64,000 nucleotides of DNA, from the NCBI GenBank assembly GCA_947494145.1, contig CANLTZ010000003.1, positions 62,001-126,000 of the forward strand. The letters are read 5' to 3'. Source of the stretch: an uncultured Jannaschia sp. Its GTDB lineage: Bacteria > Pseudomonadota > Alphaproteobacteria > Rhodobacterales > Rhodobacteraceae. This document shows positions 29,336 through 37,791 of the stretch, piece by piece. The notes below the pieces were generated by a model. The model ran no database searches, had not been told where the DNA came from, and saw only the letters and a list, made by a program, of their open reading frames with translations. Within the stretch, counting starts at the first letter, position 1; each line of letters opens with the position of its first letter. Made by a program: the position numbers and the translations under genes.

Positions 29336-30595
29336 TCAACTCCGCCCCTTCCAAGGTACCAGCCAATCCTCCGCCTTGCGCATCAGGATATCGATCCCGT
29401 AGCCGATCAAACCGATCAGGATGATCCCCATGATCACGATCTGCGTCAGCTGGAATTTCGACGCCGCGATAATCATCATCCCGGCCCCTTTTTGCGCCGC
29501 CACAAGTTCAGCGGCCACCACCGTCCCCCAGCAGACTCCCATGGCGACCCGCGCACCCGTAAAGATCTCGGGCAGGGAATTGGGAATGATCACGTGGCGC
29601 AGGATCTGCGCCTTCGACGCGCCCAGCGAATAGGCTGCGTGGATCTTGGTGATGTTCACGCCTGACACGCCCGCGCGTGCCGCAATCGCCATGATCCAAA
29701 GCGCGGCCAGGAACAGGAGTACGATCTTGCCGGTCTCCCAAATGCCGAACCAGATGATCACCAGCGGGATCAGCGCCAGCGGCGGTACCGGGCGCATGAA
29801 TTCCACGATCGGGTCGAACCAGCCCCGGAACCAGCCTGACAAACCCATGGCATAGCCCAACGGAATGCCCACGGCTGCGCCCAGCACGAAGCCCGCCAAG
29901 ACCCGGATCAGCGACCAGCCCAGATGCTCGAACAAGGTGAAGTTCTGGTAGCCGTTCACCGCGATATCGATGAAAGCCGCCACGACCTCTTCCGGGGCGG
30001 GCAGCCAGATCGATTCCATCTGGAAGCCCCGCGCCGGTGCCACGTTGAGCGACCCGCGCGGCGTCATGGTCACCGTGCCGTTTTCGATCGCAACAGTTTC
30101 GCCCGGCGCGATGGCCTGTCCGTTGACCGCGATGACCTCCGCGCCCTCGCCGTCATTGGCCACCACCCGGAACAATTCCGACCGGTAGGCGCCGATCAGG
30201 CCGACATCGTTCTTGGCGAACCCTTCGCCTTCCTCCAAAGCGGGCTCTTCGACCGCTTCGCCCACGGGGTGGACGGTGAAGCGAACCTCTGCGTCATCCT
30301 CTTGCCCTGCCGCGTCGCGCGCAGTGTAGCTGAAGCCGCCTTCGCCCACGAAGGGCCCCGGCACATGGATCGGCGTGATCGACGAGCCCGTGAACGCGCC
30401 CCAAAGCAGAAAGATCACAAGGACCGAAATCACCGACGCGATCCGATTGGGCCGCACGGCACTTTCGTCCCCGAAAGTTACCGTCTTGAGCGCGGTGAAA
30501 TCGTGCTTTTCGCGGCCCCGTGTCACCAGGCCCACGCCGACCATGGCCGCGACGAACAGGGCGACGTAAAGCGCCAGAAGGATGATGCCGGTCAT
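29336..30595 (-). CDS. tauC: taurine-type ABC transporter permease with periplasmic insert
   Basis: A 419-residue permease. The C-terminal ~200 residues form the binding-protein-dependent permease domain, with the EAA-type loop AAYSLGASKAQILRHVIIPN. Unusually, the N-terminal third has two membrane helices (about 1-25 and 52-72) and then a long acidic hydrophilic insert (about 75-205; GGFSYTARDAAGQEDDAEV) that should lie in the periplasm. Ordinary TauC proteins are under 300 residues. Its start lies one base after the tauB stop. Assignment to taurine rests on the neighbouring tpa. Confidence 0.88.
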   Translation of the reverse strand: MTGIILLALYVALFVAAMVGVGLVTRGREKHDFTALKTVTFGDESAVRPNRIASVISVLVIFLLWGAFTGSSITPIHVPGPFVGEGGFSYTARDAAGQEDDAEVRFTVHPVGEAVEEPALEEGEGFAKNDVGLIGAYRSELFRVVANDGEGAEVIAVNGQAIAPGETVAIENGTVTMTPRGSLNVAPARGFQMESIWLPAPEEVVAAFIDIAVNGYQNFTLFEHLGWSLIRVLAGFVLGAAVGIPLGYAMGLSGWFRGWFDPIVEFMRPVPPLALIPLVIIWFGIWETGKIVLLFLAALWIMAIAARAGVSGVNITKIHAAYSLGASKAQILRHVIIPNSLPEIFTGARVAMGVCWGTVVAAELVAAQKGAGMMIIAASKFQLTQIVIMGIILIGLIGYGIDILMRKAEDWLVPWKGRS

Positions 30596-30596
30596 G

Positions 30597-31400
30597 TCAC
30601 GCGTTCTCCGTCCGGCCCATGATTTCTTCTTCCATCTCCCAGATCATCGAGAGGATCTCTTCTCGCTTGACCCCGAAGTCTGGCATCTTCTTTACCTCGC
30701 GTAGGTCCGCGTCGACGCCCGCTTCCGCAAAGGGAAGCCGGTATTCGCGGTGAATGCGGCCTGGCCGCGGCGCCATGACGATCAGGCGCTCGCCCAGAAG
30801 CAGCGCTTCTTCCACCGAGTGGGTGATGAGGATGATCGTCTTGCCCGTCTCTTTCCAAAGCTTCAGGACCAGGCCCTGCATCTTCTCGCGCGTCAGGGCA
30901 TCCAGCGCGCCCAGCGGCTCATCCATCAAGATGACGTCCGGGTCATTGGCCAGGCACCGCGCCAGCGCCACGCGCTGCTGCATGCCGCCCGACAGCTCAT
31001 AGATGGCCTTCTCCTTGAAGTCCTGGAGCCCCGTGATGTCGAGCAGATGGTCCGATTTCTCGCGCCGTTGGTTGACGTCCATCCCCTTCATGCGGGGCCC
31101 GAATTCCACATTGTCCCGCACGCTCATCCATTCGAAGAGCGCGCCCTGCTGGAACACCATGCCGCGCTCGGCATCGGGGCCGGTGATGCGATGGCCGTTC
31201 AGCGTCAGCACCCCTTCGGTGGGCGCCAGAAACCCCGCCACTATGTTGAGAAGCGTGGTCTTACCACAGCCTGACGGCCCCAGCACGGACATCAACTCCC
31301 CCTCGCGCAGGCTGAGCGTGACATCCTGCAAGGCCTGCACATGTCCGCCATTGGGAAGATCGAAGCGCATCGAGATGGACTCGATGGATAAGCCGGTCAT
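30597..31400 (-). CDS. tauB: taurine-type ABC transporter ATP-binding protein
   Basis: A 267-residue ATPase of the nitrate/sulfonate/taurine group. Walker A is LGPSGCGKTTLL, the Q-loop is MVFQQGALFEWMSV, the signature is LSGGMQQRVALARCL, and Walker B is VILMDEPLGALD, with the switch His in LITHSVEEAL. ATG 31400 is taken because the conserved part starts a few residues later; upstream codons are not protein-like. The gene lies between tauA (94 bases upstream) and tauC (one base downstream) in one operon. Confidence 0.93.
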   Translation of the reverse strand: MTGLSIESISMRFDLPNGGHVQALQDVTLSLREGELMSVLGPSGCGKTTLLNIVAGFLAPTEGVLTLNGHRITGPDAERGMVFQQGALFEWMSVRDNVEFGPRMKGMDVNQRREKSDHLLDITGLQDFKEKAIYELSGGMQQRVALARCLANDPDVILMDEPLGALDALTREKMQGLVLKLWKETGKTIILITHSVEEALLLGERLIVMAPRPGRIHREYRLPFAEAGVDADLREVKKMPDFGVKREEILSMIWEMEEEIMGRTENA

Positions 31401-31494
31401 GGTCGTGTCCCCCGCCACTGATTGCCGCATGGCAACCGGATGGGGCGGGGCAAAGGCCGCCCGACCTTCGCCCCGCCCACTGGTTCTTGGATGA

Positions 31495-32508
31495 TTAGCC
31501 GCCCTGCGCCGCCGCAAGCGGGCTGCTGTCGACCGCATCCTCGTAGGTGTCGAGTGCCGACGCGATGGAACCGGCATCCACGAAGACGCCCGCGACGCCC
31601 TTCATGAAGTCCTGCGCGCCGCCGCCCAGCCACTTGTCGCTAAGTTGCTCTTCCACCGACGGGAAGACGAAGGTGGCCATGGTGGCGCTTGTGGCTTCCT
31701 CATCCATGCCCGCATCCTGTGCGATGACAGGCAACATGGCCGCGGCCTGATCACCGCCCGCATTCCACATGGCGTTGGCGTCGGCTGTCACGTCCAGGAA
31801 AGCAGCGACGAGGTCGGGGTTTTCGGCCACGAAATCAGCCGGGGCCGAGGTCACGTCGAAGACCAGGATGCCCAGCTCTTCCTTTTCCGCGCCGGTCAGA
31901 AGAACGTTGCCATGTTCCTTCATCCGGCGCAGCGCGCCGCCCCAGCCGCACACCATGTCGAGCGAGCCTTGTGCAAACGCGGCAGCCCCGTCGGCGGGGG
32001 CCATGTCGACGATTTCCATGCTGGCCACATCGACGCCAAAATGGCTCATCTGGCTCAGGAAGCCGTAATGCGCGGCCGTTCCGATGGGCACGCCCACTTT
32101 CTTGCCTGCCAGGTCGGCAGCCGTCTCCTTGTCGATCTCAAGCGCGTCGGCCACGACGCAATTGTCGTTCTCGGAGTAGCTCACCGCAACGTCGAGTACC
32201 TTCAAGTCCTGCCCCGCACTCGCGGCGACCACGAAGGGCGGCACGCCTTGGCTGACGGCAAGTTGCACGTCGCCGGATGCCATGGCTGCCGACATCGCCG
32301 TCCCGGTGTCGAAAGACACCCAGTTGATGTCGACGCCCATGGCCTCTTCGTACATGCCGTTCACCTTGGCGAACTGGAAGGGCATCGGCCATTCCAGGAA
32401 ATACGCCACTGTAATCTCGCTGACCCCACTTTGAGCCGTAGCACTCTGCGCGCCAGTCAGAAGCGCGGTGGCCGCCACGGCGGACATCAATTTGGTTTGG
32501 AATTTCAT
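31495..32508 (-). CDS. tauA: taurine-type ABC transporter substrate-binding protein
   Basis: A 337-residue periplasmic binding protein. A Sec signal peptide (MKFQTKLMSAVAATALLTGA, cleaved around SATAQ) precedes the mature fold with AYFLEWPMPFQFAKVNGMYE and DVQLAVSQGVPPFVVAAS, typical of the SsuA/TauA/NrtA group. ATG 32508 has a strong GGGGAG upstream. It is first in the tauABC operon and diverges from tpa, the taurine transaminase gene, which supports taurine as substrate. Binding specificity itself cannot be read from the sequence. Confidence 0.92.
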   Translation of the reverse strand: MKFQTKLMSAVAATALLTGAQSATAQSGVSEITVAYFLEWPMPFQFAKVNGMYEEAMGVDINWVSFDTGTAMSAAMASGDVQLAVSQGVPPFVVAASAGQDLKVLDVAVSYSENDNCVVADALEIDKETAADLAGKKVGVPIGTAAHYGFLSQMSHFGVDVASMEIVDMAPADGAAAFAQGSLDMVCGWGGALRRMKEHGNVLLTGAEKEELGILVFDVTSAPADFVAENPDLVAAFLDVTADANAMWNAGGDQAAAMLPVIAQDAGMDEEATSATMATFVFPSVEEQLSDKWLGGGAQDFMKGVAGVFVDAGSIASALDTYEDAVDSSPLAAAQGG

Positions 32509-32681
32509 TCGGTTTCTCCCCAATTGCCGGGGCTCCTCTGCCCCCGATCTCCTGCACGGAAGCATCGCCTGCGTCGCAACGCAAGCGGCCATTCACCCCG
32601 CGCACATCTCCCTCTTGCCAAGTGCCCGAAAAAAAGGCGATGATTTTTCATTCTTGATCACCAGACCCTGCGGAGGACGAC
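32509..32681. promoter_or_regulatory. divergent tauA/tpa promoter region
   Basis: These 173 bases separate tauA (minus) from tpa (plus) and must carry both promoters. An A tract at about 32627 is followed by a short AT-rich stretch (tgatttttcattcttgatca), the likeliest promoter zone for tpa. No TauR-type regulator gene is adjacent, and I could not identify direct repeats that I would confidently call a TauR site. Confidence 0.45.
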
Positions 32682-34076
32682 ATGGACCACATCACCCCGA
32701 ACGATATGTCAGCCGTCGTCGAAGCCGACCGCAGCCATGTCTGGCACCACCTGATGCCGCACAAGGCGTTGGAGACGACCGATCCCCGGATCATCGTCGA
32801 AGGGAAAGGCATGCGCGTCTGGGACCAGCATGGTAAGGAACATCTCGACGCCGTCTCGGGCGGCGTCTGGACGGTGAACGTGGGCTATGGCCGGACTGAG
32901 ATCGCGGATGCCGTGCGCGACCAGCTCATCAAGATGAACTACTTCGCGCAAACCCTTGGTTCTATTCCAGGGTCTCGCTTCGCCGAACGTCTGATTTCCA
33001 AAATGCCCGGCATGACGCGCGTCTTCTATACCAATTCAGGGTCCGAGGCGAACGAACAAGCCTTCAAGATGGTCCGCCAGATTTCCCATACCCGCCATGG
33101 CGGCAAGAAGTGGAAGATCCTCTACCGCGACCGCGACTATCACGGCACCACCATCGGGGCGATGTCGGCCGGCGGCCAGGATGAACGCAATGTCCAATAC
33201 GGCCCCTTCGCGCCGGGTTTCATCCGTGTCCCCCACTGTCTGGAATACCGCAACCGCGAACAGGGCTGGGGTGACCTGCATGGCGAGGCTTATGGCCGCC
33301 GCGCCGCCGACGCCATCGAAGAGGTCATCCTGGCCGAGGGGCCCGACAGTGTCGGCGCCATCTGCCTGGAGCCCATCACCGCAGGCGGCGGCGTCATCCT
33401 GCCGCCCCCGGGCTATTGGGAACGCGTGCAGGAAATCGTCGAGAAGTACGACCTACTCGTCCATATCGACGAAGTGGTTTGCGGCGTAGGCCGCACCGGC
33501 ACTTGGTTTGGCTACCAGCATTATCCGATCAAGCCCGACATCGTGACCATGGCCAAGGGCGTGGCGTCTGGCTACGCGGCGATTTCCTGTGTGGTCACCA
33601 CCGAAGATGTGTTTGAGACGTTCAAGTCGAACCCCGATGACCCGCTCAACTGGTTCCGTGCGGTGTCCACATTCGGCGGCTGCGCGGCGGGCCCCGTGGC
33701 GGCGCTGGAAAACATGGCCATCATCGAACGCGAGGGCCTTATCGACAACACGGTCCGCATGGGTGAACGCCTGCTGACCAACCTGCACAGCCTGGCCGAA
33801 CGCCACGCCGTCATTGGCCAAGTGCGCGGCAAGGGCCTGTTTGCGGGCGCTGAGCTTGTGACCGACCGCGACGACCGCACGCCGGCCCCCGAGGCGCAGG
33901 TCAAAGCCGTCGTGGCCGATTGCATGGCACAAGGTGTGGTTATCGGCGCATCCAACCGCTCGGTTCCGGGCTTCAACAACACGCTTCTCTTCAGCCCAGC
34001 GCTCATCGCCACCGAAGACGATATCGACACGATTACCGAAGCCGTGGACGGCGCGCTGACCCGCGTCTTCGGCTAG
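32682..34076 (+). CDS. tpa: taurine-pyruvate aminotransferase
   Basis: A 464-residue class III PLP aminotransferase closely resembling known Tpa: VWHHLMPHKALETTDP at the N-terminus, DAVSGGVWTVNVGYGR, YTNSGSEANEQAFKMVRQIS, YRDRDYHGTTIGAMSAGG, and the PLP lysine in VTMAKGVASGYAAISC (about residue 292). Tpa converts taurine and pyruvate to sulfoacetaldehyde and alanine. GGAGG precedes the ATG. Divergent tauABC supplies the substrate. The next enzyme, sulfoacetaldehyde acetyltransferase (Xsc), is not encoded in this window. Confidence 0.95.
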   Translation: MDHITPNDMSAVVEADRSHVWHHLMPHKALETTDPRIIVEGKGMRVWDQHGKEHLDAVSGGVWTVNVGYGRTEIADAVRDQLIKMNYFAQTLGSIPGSRFAERLISKMPGMTRVFYTNSGSEANEQAFKMVRQISHTRHGGKKWKILYRDRDYHGTTIGAMSAGGQDERNVQYGPFAPGFIRVPHCLEYRNREQGWGDLHGEAYGRRAADAIEEVILAEGPDSVGAICLEPITAGGGVILPPPGYWERVQEIVEKYDLLVHIDEVVCGVGRTGTWFGYQHYPIKPDIVTMAKGVASGYAAISCVVTTEDVFETFKSNPDDPLNWFRAVSTFGGCAAGPVAALENMAIIEREGLIDNTVRMGERLLTNLHSLAERHAVIGQVRGKGLFAGAELVTDRDDRTPAPEAQVKAVVADCMAQGVVIGASNRSVPGFNNTLLFSPALIATEDDIDTITEAVDGALTRVFG

Positions 34077-34242
34077 CCTGCGCGGGGCCGCCTGCCTGTA
34101 GCAGCGTCTGAAAAGTCGATGGCTCAAGTGCTTTCGACCGCCATTTTCGACTGGCTTTGTTGCCGACAATCGGGCGGGCTTGCCGCCCTCTTTGCGCGCC
34201 CCCGGCAGATCGATGCCCCAATTATGGGGCATCTTACCGGCG

Positions 34243-34590
34243 ATGAAAAAACGCCGCCCCCTCGATATCAGCTATACGGAAGCGCCTTCGCCCCATCCGC
34301 GGGCCGCGATACGGCGCGAGGTCGGGGATAGGCTTCATGGCCGGCTAAATCCTATTGCCGACACCCGAGCGGAGGCCGCAGTCGAGACCAGCGCCAACGC
34401 GCCCATTCCGCTCTGGATGCGCCTCTTCCCCGGCGGCATCATTTGGACGATGCTCAGCGCGGATGCCGCCCGTAAGAAGGCCGGAGGCCGTACTCCTTTC
34501 CAGATCCTGGTGATTTTTGTGGCTGCCATCGTGCTCTGCCTTTTGCTGATGGCCATATTTCCCATGACATCACAGATCACATCGAACTGA
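34243..34590 (+). CDS. hypothetical protein, C-terminal membrane helix
   Basis: An unrecognised 115-residue protein. The first ~60 residues are hydrophilic and basic (MKKRRPLDISYTEAPSPHPR), and one strong hydrophobic helix (ILVIFVAAIVLCLLLMAIF) lies near the C-terminus, suggesting a tail-anchored or single-pass protein. The start is uncertain; longer in-frame starts exist at 34180. The 166 bases upstream, after tpa, contain no gene that I can support. Confidence 0.5.
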   Translation: MKKRRPLDISYTEAPSPHPRAAIRREVGDRLHGRLNPIADTRAEAAVETSANAPIPLWMRLFPGGIIWTMLSADAARKKAGGRTPFQILVIFVAAIVLCLLLMAIFPMTSQITSN

Positions 34591-34659
34591 GGCGGATTGC
34601 CGCAGTTTGTGATGCGAGGCGTCTTGCCACCGGGTATGCTTCCGCTAGCTCGCCCCAGC

Positions 34660-34878
34660 ATGAAACATCGCTCCACCCACCTGATGCTCGACAGTTTCGC
34701 CATCGGCGTTGCCGCAGCTACTTTCATGCTCTGCGCTGTCGTTCTGCTTGACCCCACCGGCACCGGCGGCAGTCTGGTTGCCCTGGGTCGCCTTGCACTG
34801 GCCGCGATCTGGCTGCATCTTTCCGTCCTAATTGCTCCCTTCGGAACGCTTGTCCTGCTGGCGCGAATGGCCGAATGA
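34660..34878 (+). CDS. small hypothetical membrane protein
   Basis: A 72-residue protein with two hydrophobic stretches (FAIGVAAATFMLCAVVLL and WLHLSVLIAPFGTLVLLAR) separated by a short Gly-rich loop. I do not recognise it. In-frame starts at 34597 and 34636 would lengthen it. It follows the previous small membrane gene in the same direction, and the two may form a unit. A hairpin lies just after the stop. Confidence 0.45.
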   Translation: MKHRSTHLMLDSFAIGVAAATFMLCAVVLLDPTGTGGSLVALGRLALAAIWLHLSVLIAPFGTLVLLARMAE

Positions 34879-34886
34879 CGCCGACG

Positions 34887-34913
34887 CGCCCGTTCTTGCC
34901 CTGGAAACGGGCG
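34887..34913 (+). terminator. hairpin after small membrane gene
   Basis: cgcccgtt (34887-34894) and aacgggcg (34906-34913) form a perfect 8-bp stem nine bases after the stop of the small membrane gene. It lacks a T tract, so its role as a terminator is tentative. Confidence 0.35.
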
Positions 34914-35015
34914 ACGGGAACCTTCCATGTGCCCATTTGCCTGTCTTGCCTTGACGCCCGCGGACGGACACGCCCAACTCTGCGCGACCGCCCCAAGCCG
35001 GATTGCACACAGCCC

Positions 35016-35963
35016 ATGGACGCCACGCCAAGCCACCCGTTCCTGGCCCAGACGGAGCCACGGCTGCCCGCATCGCTCATTGCCCGGGCTCGTGCCCTGC
35101 CCGTCCCCCGTGTGGCACTGGTGAATGCGGGCTCACCCACGGCGCTCAGCGGGCTTCTCGAAGCCGCCGAACAAGGCCTGGCCGATCCGATCCTGGTGGG
35201 CGATCCCGTCCGCATCCGCGACGCCGCCGAAACCTCGGGCTGCGACATCCACGACCTACGCCTGATCGAGGCGCCAGGGGCCCAAGCCGCGGTGGAGGCC
35301 GCGCGCTTGGCCCGAAATGGCGAGACCGACGCCATCATGAAGGGTCAGGTCCATACGTCCACATTCCTCAAGGGCCTGCTGCCCGCCAGTGCTGGCCTGC
35401 GCGCGCCGGATGCAAAATGCGGCCACGTCTTCCACATCACACGGCCCGGCGATGACCGCCCGCTTTTGCTGACCGATGCCGCGCTCAATGTGGACCCGTC
35501 GGTGGAGGTGCGCAAAGCGTGCCTGCGCCACGCGGTGGACCTGGCCCAGATGCTGGGCATCCCACGCCCCCGGGCAGGTCTGCTGGCCGCCACCGAAGAC
35601 CCGATCCCATCCCTGCCCAACACGGTGGAAGCCCGTGCCATCGCCGACTGGGCCACGGACCACCTGCCCCAGGCCGATGTGGCTGGGCCCATCGCGATGG
35701 ACCTCTGCCTGTCGGACGAGGCCGCGCGGATCAAAGGCTTCCATAGTCCCGTGGCGGGCGCCGCCGACATTATCGTCACGCCCAACATCACAACGGGCAA
35801 CGCGCTCTTCAAATTGATGAGCTTCGGCATGGGCGCTTGCGCGGGCGGATTGGTCATGGGCGCAAAGGTCCCTATCCTGCTGACATCCCGCGCCCAAGGG
35901 GCGGCGGATCGCTTGGCTTCCGCCGCGCTCGGCATGATCGTGGCCAACGGCTTGAAACCCTAG
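35016..35963 (+). CDS. phosphate acetyl/butyryltransferase family protein
   Basis: A 315-residue PTA_PTB-family acyltransferase. Typical segments are VALVNAGSPTALSGLLEAAE, DAIMKGQVHTSTFLKGLLP, LLLTDAALNVDPSVEVRKA, ADIIVTPNITTGNALFKLM and VMGAKVPILLTSRAQGAADR. The family moves acyl groups between phosphate and CoA. Next to tpa and soe genes, the natural reading is acetyl-phosphate (from Xsc) to acetyl-CoA, but butyryl or other acyl specificity is possible. No acetate or butyrate kinase gene is adjacent. ATG 35016 is chosen because the preceding 47 codons are not protein-like. Confidence 0.85.
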   Translation: MDATPSHPFLAQTEPRLPASLIARARALPVPRVALVNAGSPTALSGLLEAAEQGLADPILVGDPVRIRDAAETSGCDIHDLRLIEAPGAQAAVEAARLARNGETDAIMKGQVHTSTFLKGLLPASAGLRAPDAKCGHVFHITRPGDDRPLLLTDAALNVDPSVEVRKACLRHAVDLAQMLGIPRPRAGLLAATEDPIPSLPNTVEARAIADWATDHLPQADVAGPIAMDLCLSDEAARIKGFHSPVAGAADIIVTPNITTGNALFKLMSFGMGACAGGLVMGAKVPILLTSRAQGAADRLASAALGMIVANGLKP

Positions 35964-36001
35964 CCCCAGGTTGAGGGCCGCCCAAGGGGGCAGTCGTCGT
36001 A

Positions 36002-36102
36002 TTGAGTATTTGGGCCAGGATGAAAGACCGATACGCTGACCTTCGGTGAAGAGCGGGCCCTTTCCACGGCGCCTGCCCCTTCATCCTGGCCCAAATACTC
36101 AA
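36002..36102. repeat. 23-bp perfect inverted repeat (dispersed repeat, copy 2)
   Basis: Bases 36002-36024 are exactly complementary to 36080-36102, with 55 bases between them. The core gagtattt...gccaggatgaa is shared with the tail of the repeat at 10709-10733 and with the arms around 40601 and 40776. The element fills most of the gap between the phosphotransacetylase-type gene and the TauE-like pseudogene. Nothing in it codes for a transposase. Confidence 0.75.
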
Positions 36103-36170
36103 CCCATCGACCTCAGCCGACGTTCCGCTGCCCCTGGCGCGCGCCTTTTGCAAAGGGCACAAGCGCCCCC

Positions 36171-36932
36171 ATCGCCGACATTCTCGCCCTTCCGCCGGCC
36201 ATTGCCTGGCTCGCCATCGCCACCGTCTTTGCAGCCGGGATGGTGCGCGGCTTCGCAGGCGTTGGGCTTTCGGCGGTGGTCATGGCGACACTCGCACCTT
36301 TTGTCCCACCCATCGAACTCATCCCCGTCTGCTGAACGCTGGAAATGGCGGCCGCCGGGCTTCTGACCCGCGACGGCTGGTCCGAAGCCGATCGCCCCGC
36401 CGCCCTGATCCTGACTCTGACGGCGCTGATTGGCCTGCCCGCGGGGCTCTGGGTCACGCGGGCCATCGACCCCGAGACATACCGCGTCCTGGCGCTGAGC
36501 TTGATCCTGGCGCTATCGCCTTTGCTACTGGCGCGCGTCCGTATCCCCTGGCTCGCCACCCGGCCTGGGACTGCGGTGGCTGGCACGGGCGCTGGCTTAA
36601 TCTCTGGCCTGTCCGGCGCGGGTGGTTTGACTATCGCGCTTTACGCGCTGATCCGCGACCTGCCCGCCCGGGCCATGCGCGGCACGCTCATCCTCTACAT
36701 GGTAAGCGGCGGCGGCGTCTCGGCCATCGTTTTCATCGCTACCGATGTTTTCACTGCCGAGGCCTTCCGCCGTGCCGCGTTGCTTGCAGCCCCGGCGCTC
36801 ATTGGTGTTCTACTTGGTCGCGCCCTTTTCACACCCAAGTGGGAGCGTTTCTACAAGCCGTTCTGCCTTAGCCTTCTGGTGGCACTCGCCAGCATTGGCA
36901 TGTTGAGCCAAATCTTACCCCTTCAGCCCTAA
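36171..36932 (+). pseudogene. TauE/SafE-family permease, decayed
   Basis: The frame aligns along its whole length with the intact TauE/SafE gene 100 bases downstream (IADILALPPAIAWLAIATVF against MVDLLALPAPVAWLMLAACF). Two lesions stand out. The codon matching the paralogue's ATG is ATC (36171), with no alternative start upstream. TGA at 36333-36335 replaces the TGG Trp of the paralogue (ELIPVC-stop-TLEM against ELIPVFWFLEM). Downstream of it the frame is intact to TAA 36930-36932, and an ATG at 36345 would yield only 195 residues. It probably arose by tandem duplication. Confidence 0.7.
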
Positions 36933-37032
36933 CCGTCCCCAGAATAGGTCTAACCGGGCGAAAGTGTACCCAGACCCGAGTCCCGCTGCCCCGTCTCGTC
37001 CTTCTCCCAACCATTTACCGCGAGTCTTGCCC

Positions 37033-37791
37033 ATGGTCGACCTTCTTGCCTTGCCCGCCCCCGTCGCCTGGCTGATGCTGGCCGCGTGTTTCGCGGCGGG
37101 CGCCATTCGTGGCTTCGCCGGTTTCGGGCTTTCGGCGCTTGCCATGGCCTGCCTCGCAGCTTTCATCCCACCGCTCGAACTGATCCCCGTCTTCTGGTTT
37201 CTGGAGATGTCGGCCTCGCTTTTGCTGATGCGCGGGGGCTGGGCCGATGCCGACCGTGCCACCGCACTCACCCTTGTCGTCACCGCCGCCATTGGCCTTC
37301 CGCTGGGTCTTTTGGCAACCATGGCACTGCACGTCGAGACATCCCAGACCATAGCCCTTGCCCTGCTCATCGCGTTGGCCGTCGCGCAATTGTCGAGACT
37401 TCGACTTCCTGCTTTGGCCACGCGGCCCGGCACCGCCGCCACGGGCCTGGGCGCGGGGCTCATCACCGGGCTTGCGGGTGCGGGCGGGCTCTTCATCGCG
37501 CTCTATACCTTGGCCCGTGACCTACCGGCACGCACCATGCGCGGCACGCTCAACATCTACATGCTGGGCGCAGGTGCTCTGGGCCTTGTGACCCATCTGA
37601 CGCTTGGCACCATGGACGAAACCGCTGCCACCCGAGGCGCGCTGCTGATTTTTCCCACGCTTGCGGGCGTCTTTCTGGGCCGCGCCCTGTTCACGCCCAG
37701 ATTCGAGCGCTACTACAAACCTGTCTGCCTCACGCTCCTGATCGGCCTCGCCGCCGCAGGGTTGCTGCGGCAAGTGTTGGAGGCCACGTGA
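37033..37791 (+). CDS. TauE/SafE-family sulfite/sulfonate exporter
   Basis: A 252-residue membrane protein with about eight helices and the two glycine-rich TauE/SafE motifs, FAAGAIRGFAGFGLSALAMA and LGAGLITGLAGAGGLFIALY. Some members export sulfite or sulfoacetate during taurine use. Its position between the tpa region and soeA, with its stop overlapping the soeA GTG (GTGA), suggests sulfite export coupled to sulfite oxidation; the substrate is inferred, not shown. ATG 37033 is chosen because the membrane segment starts soon after. A decayed paralogue lies just upstream. Confidence 0.87.
   Translation: MVDLLALPAPVAWLMLAACFAAGAIRGFAGFGLSALAMACLAAFIPPLELIPVFWFLEMSASLLLMRGGWADADRATALTLVVTAAIGLPLGLLATMALHVETSQTIALALLIALAVAQLSRLRLPALATRPGTAATGLGAGLITGLAGAGGLFIALYTLARDLPARTMRGTLNIYMLGAGALGLVTHLTLGTMDETAATRGALLIFPTLAGVFLGRALFTPRFERYYKPVCLTLLIGLAAAGLLRQVLEAT

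Noticed and set aside
36333-36335. Reading TGA as Trp (recoded genetic code) to rescue the TauE-like gene.
   Set aside because: Many certain genes in the window (gyrA, dsbB, eno, cobB) end at TGA, so a global recoding is excluded.
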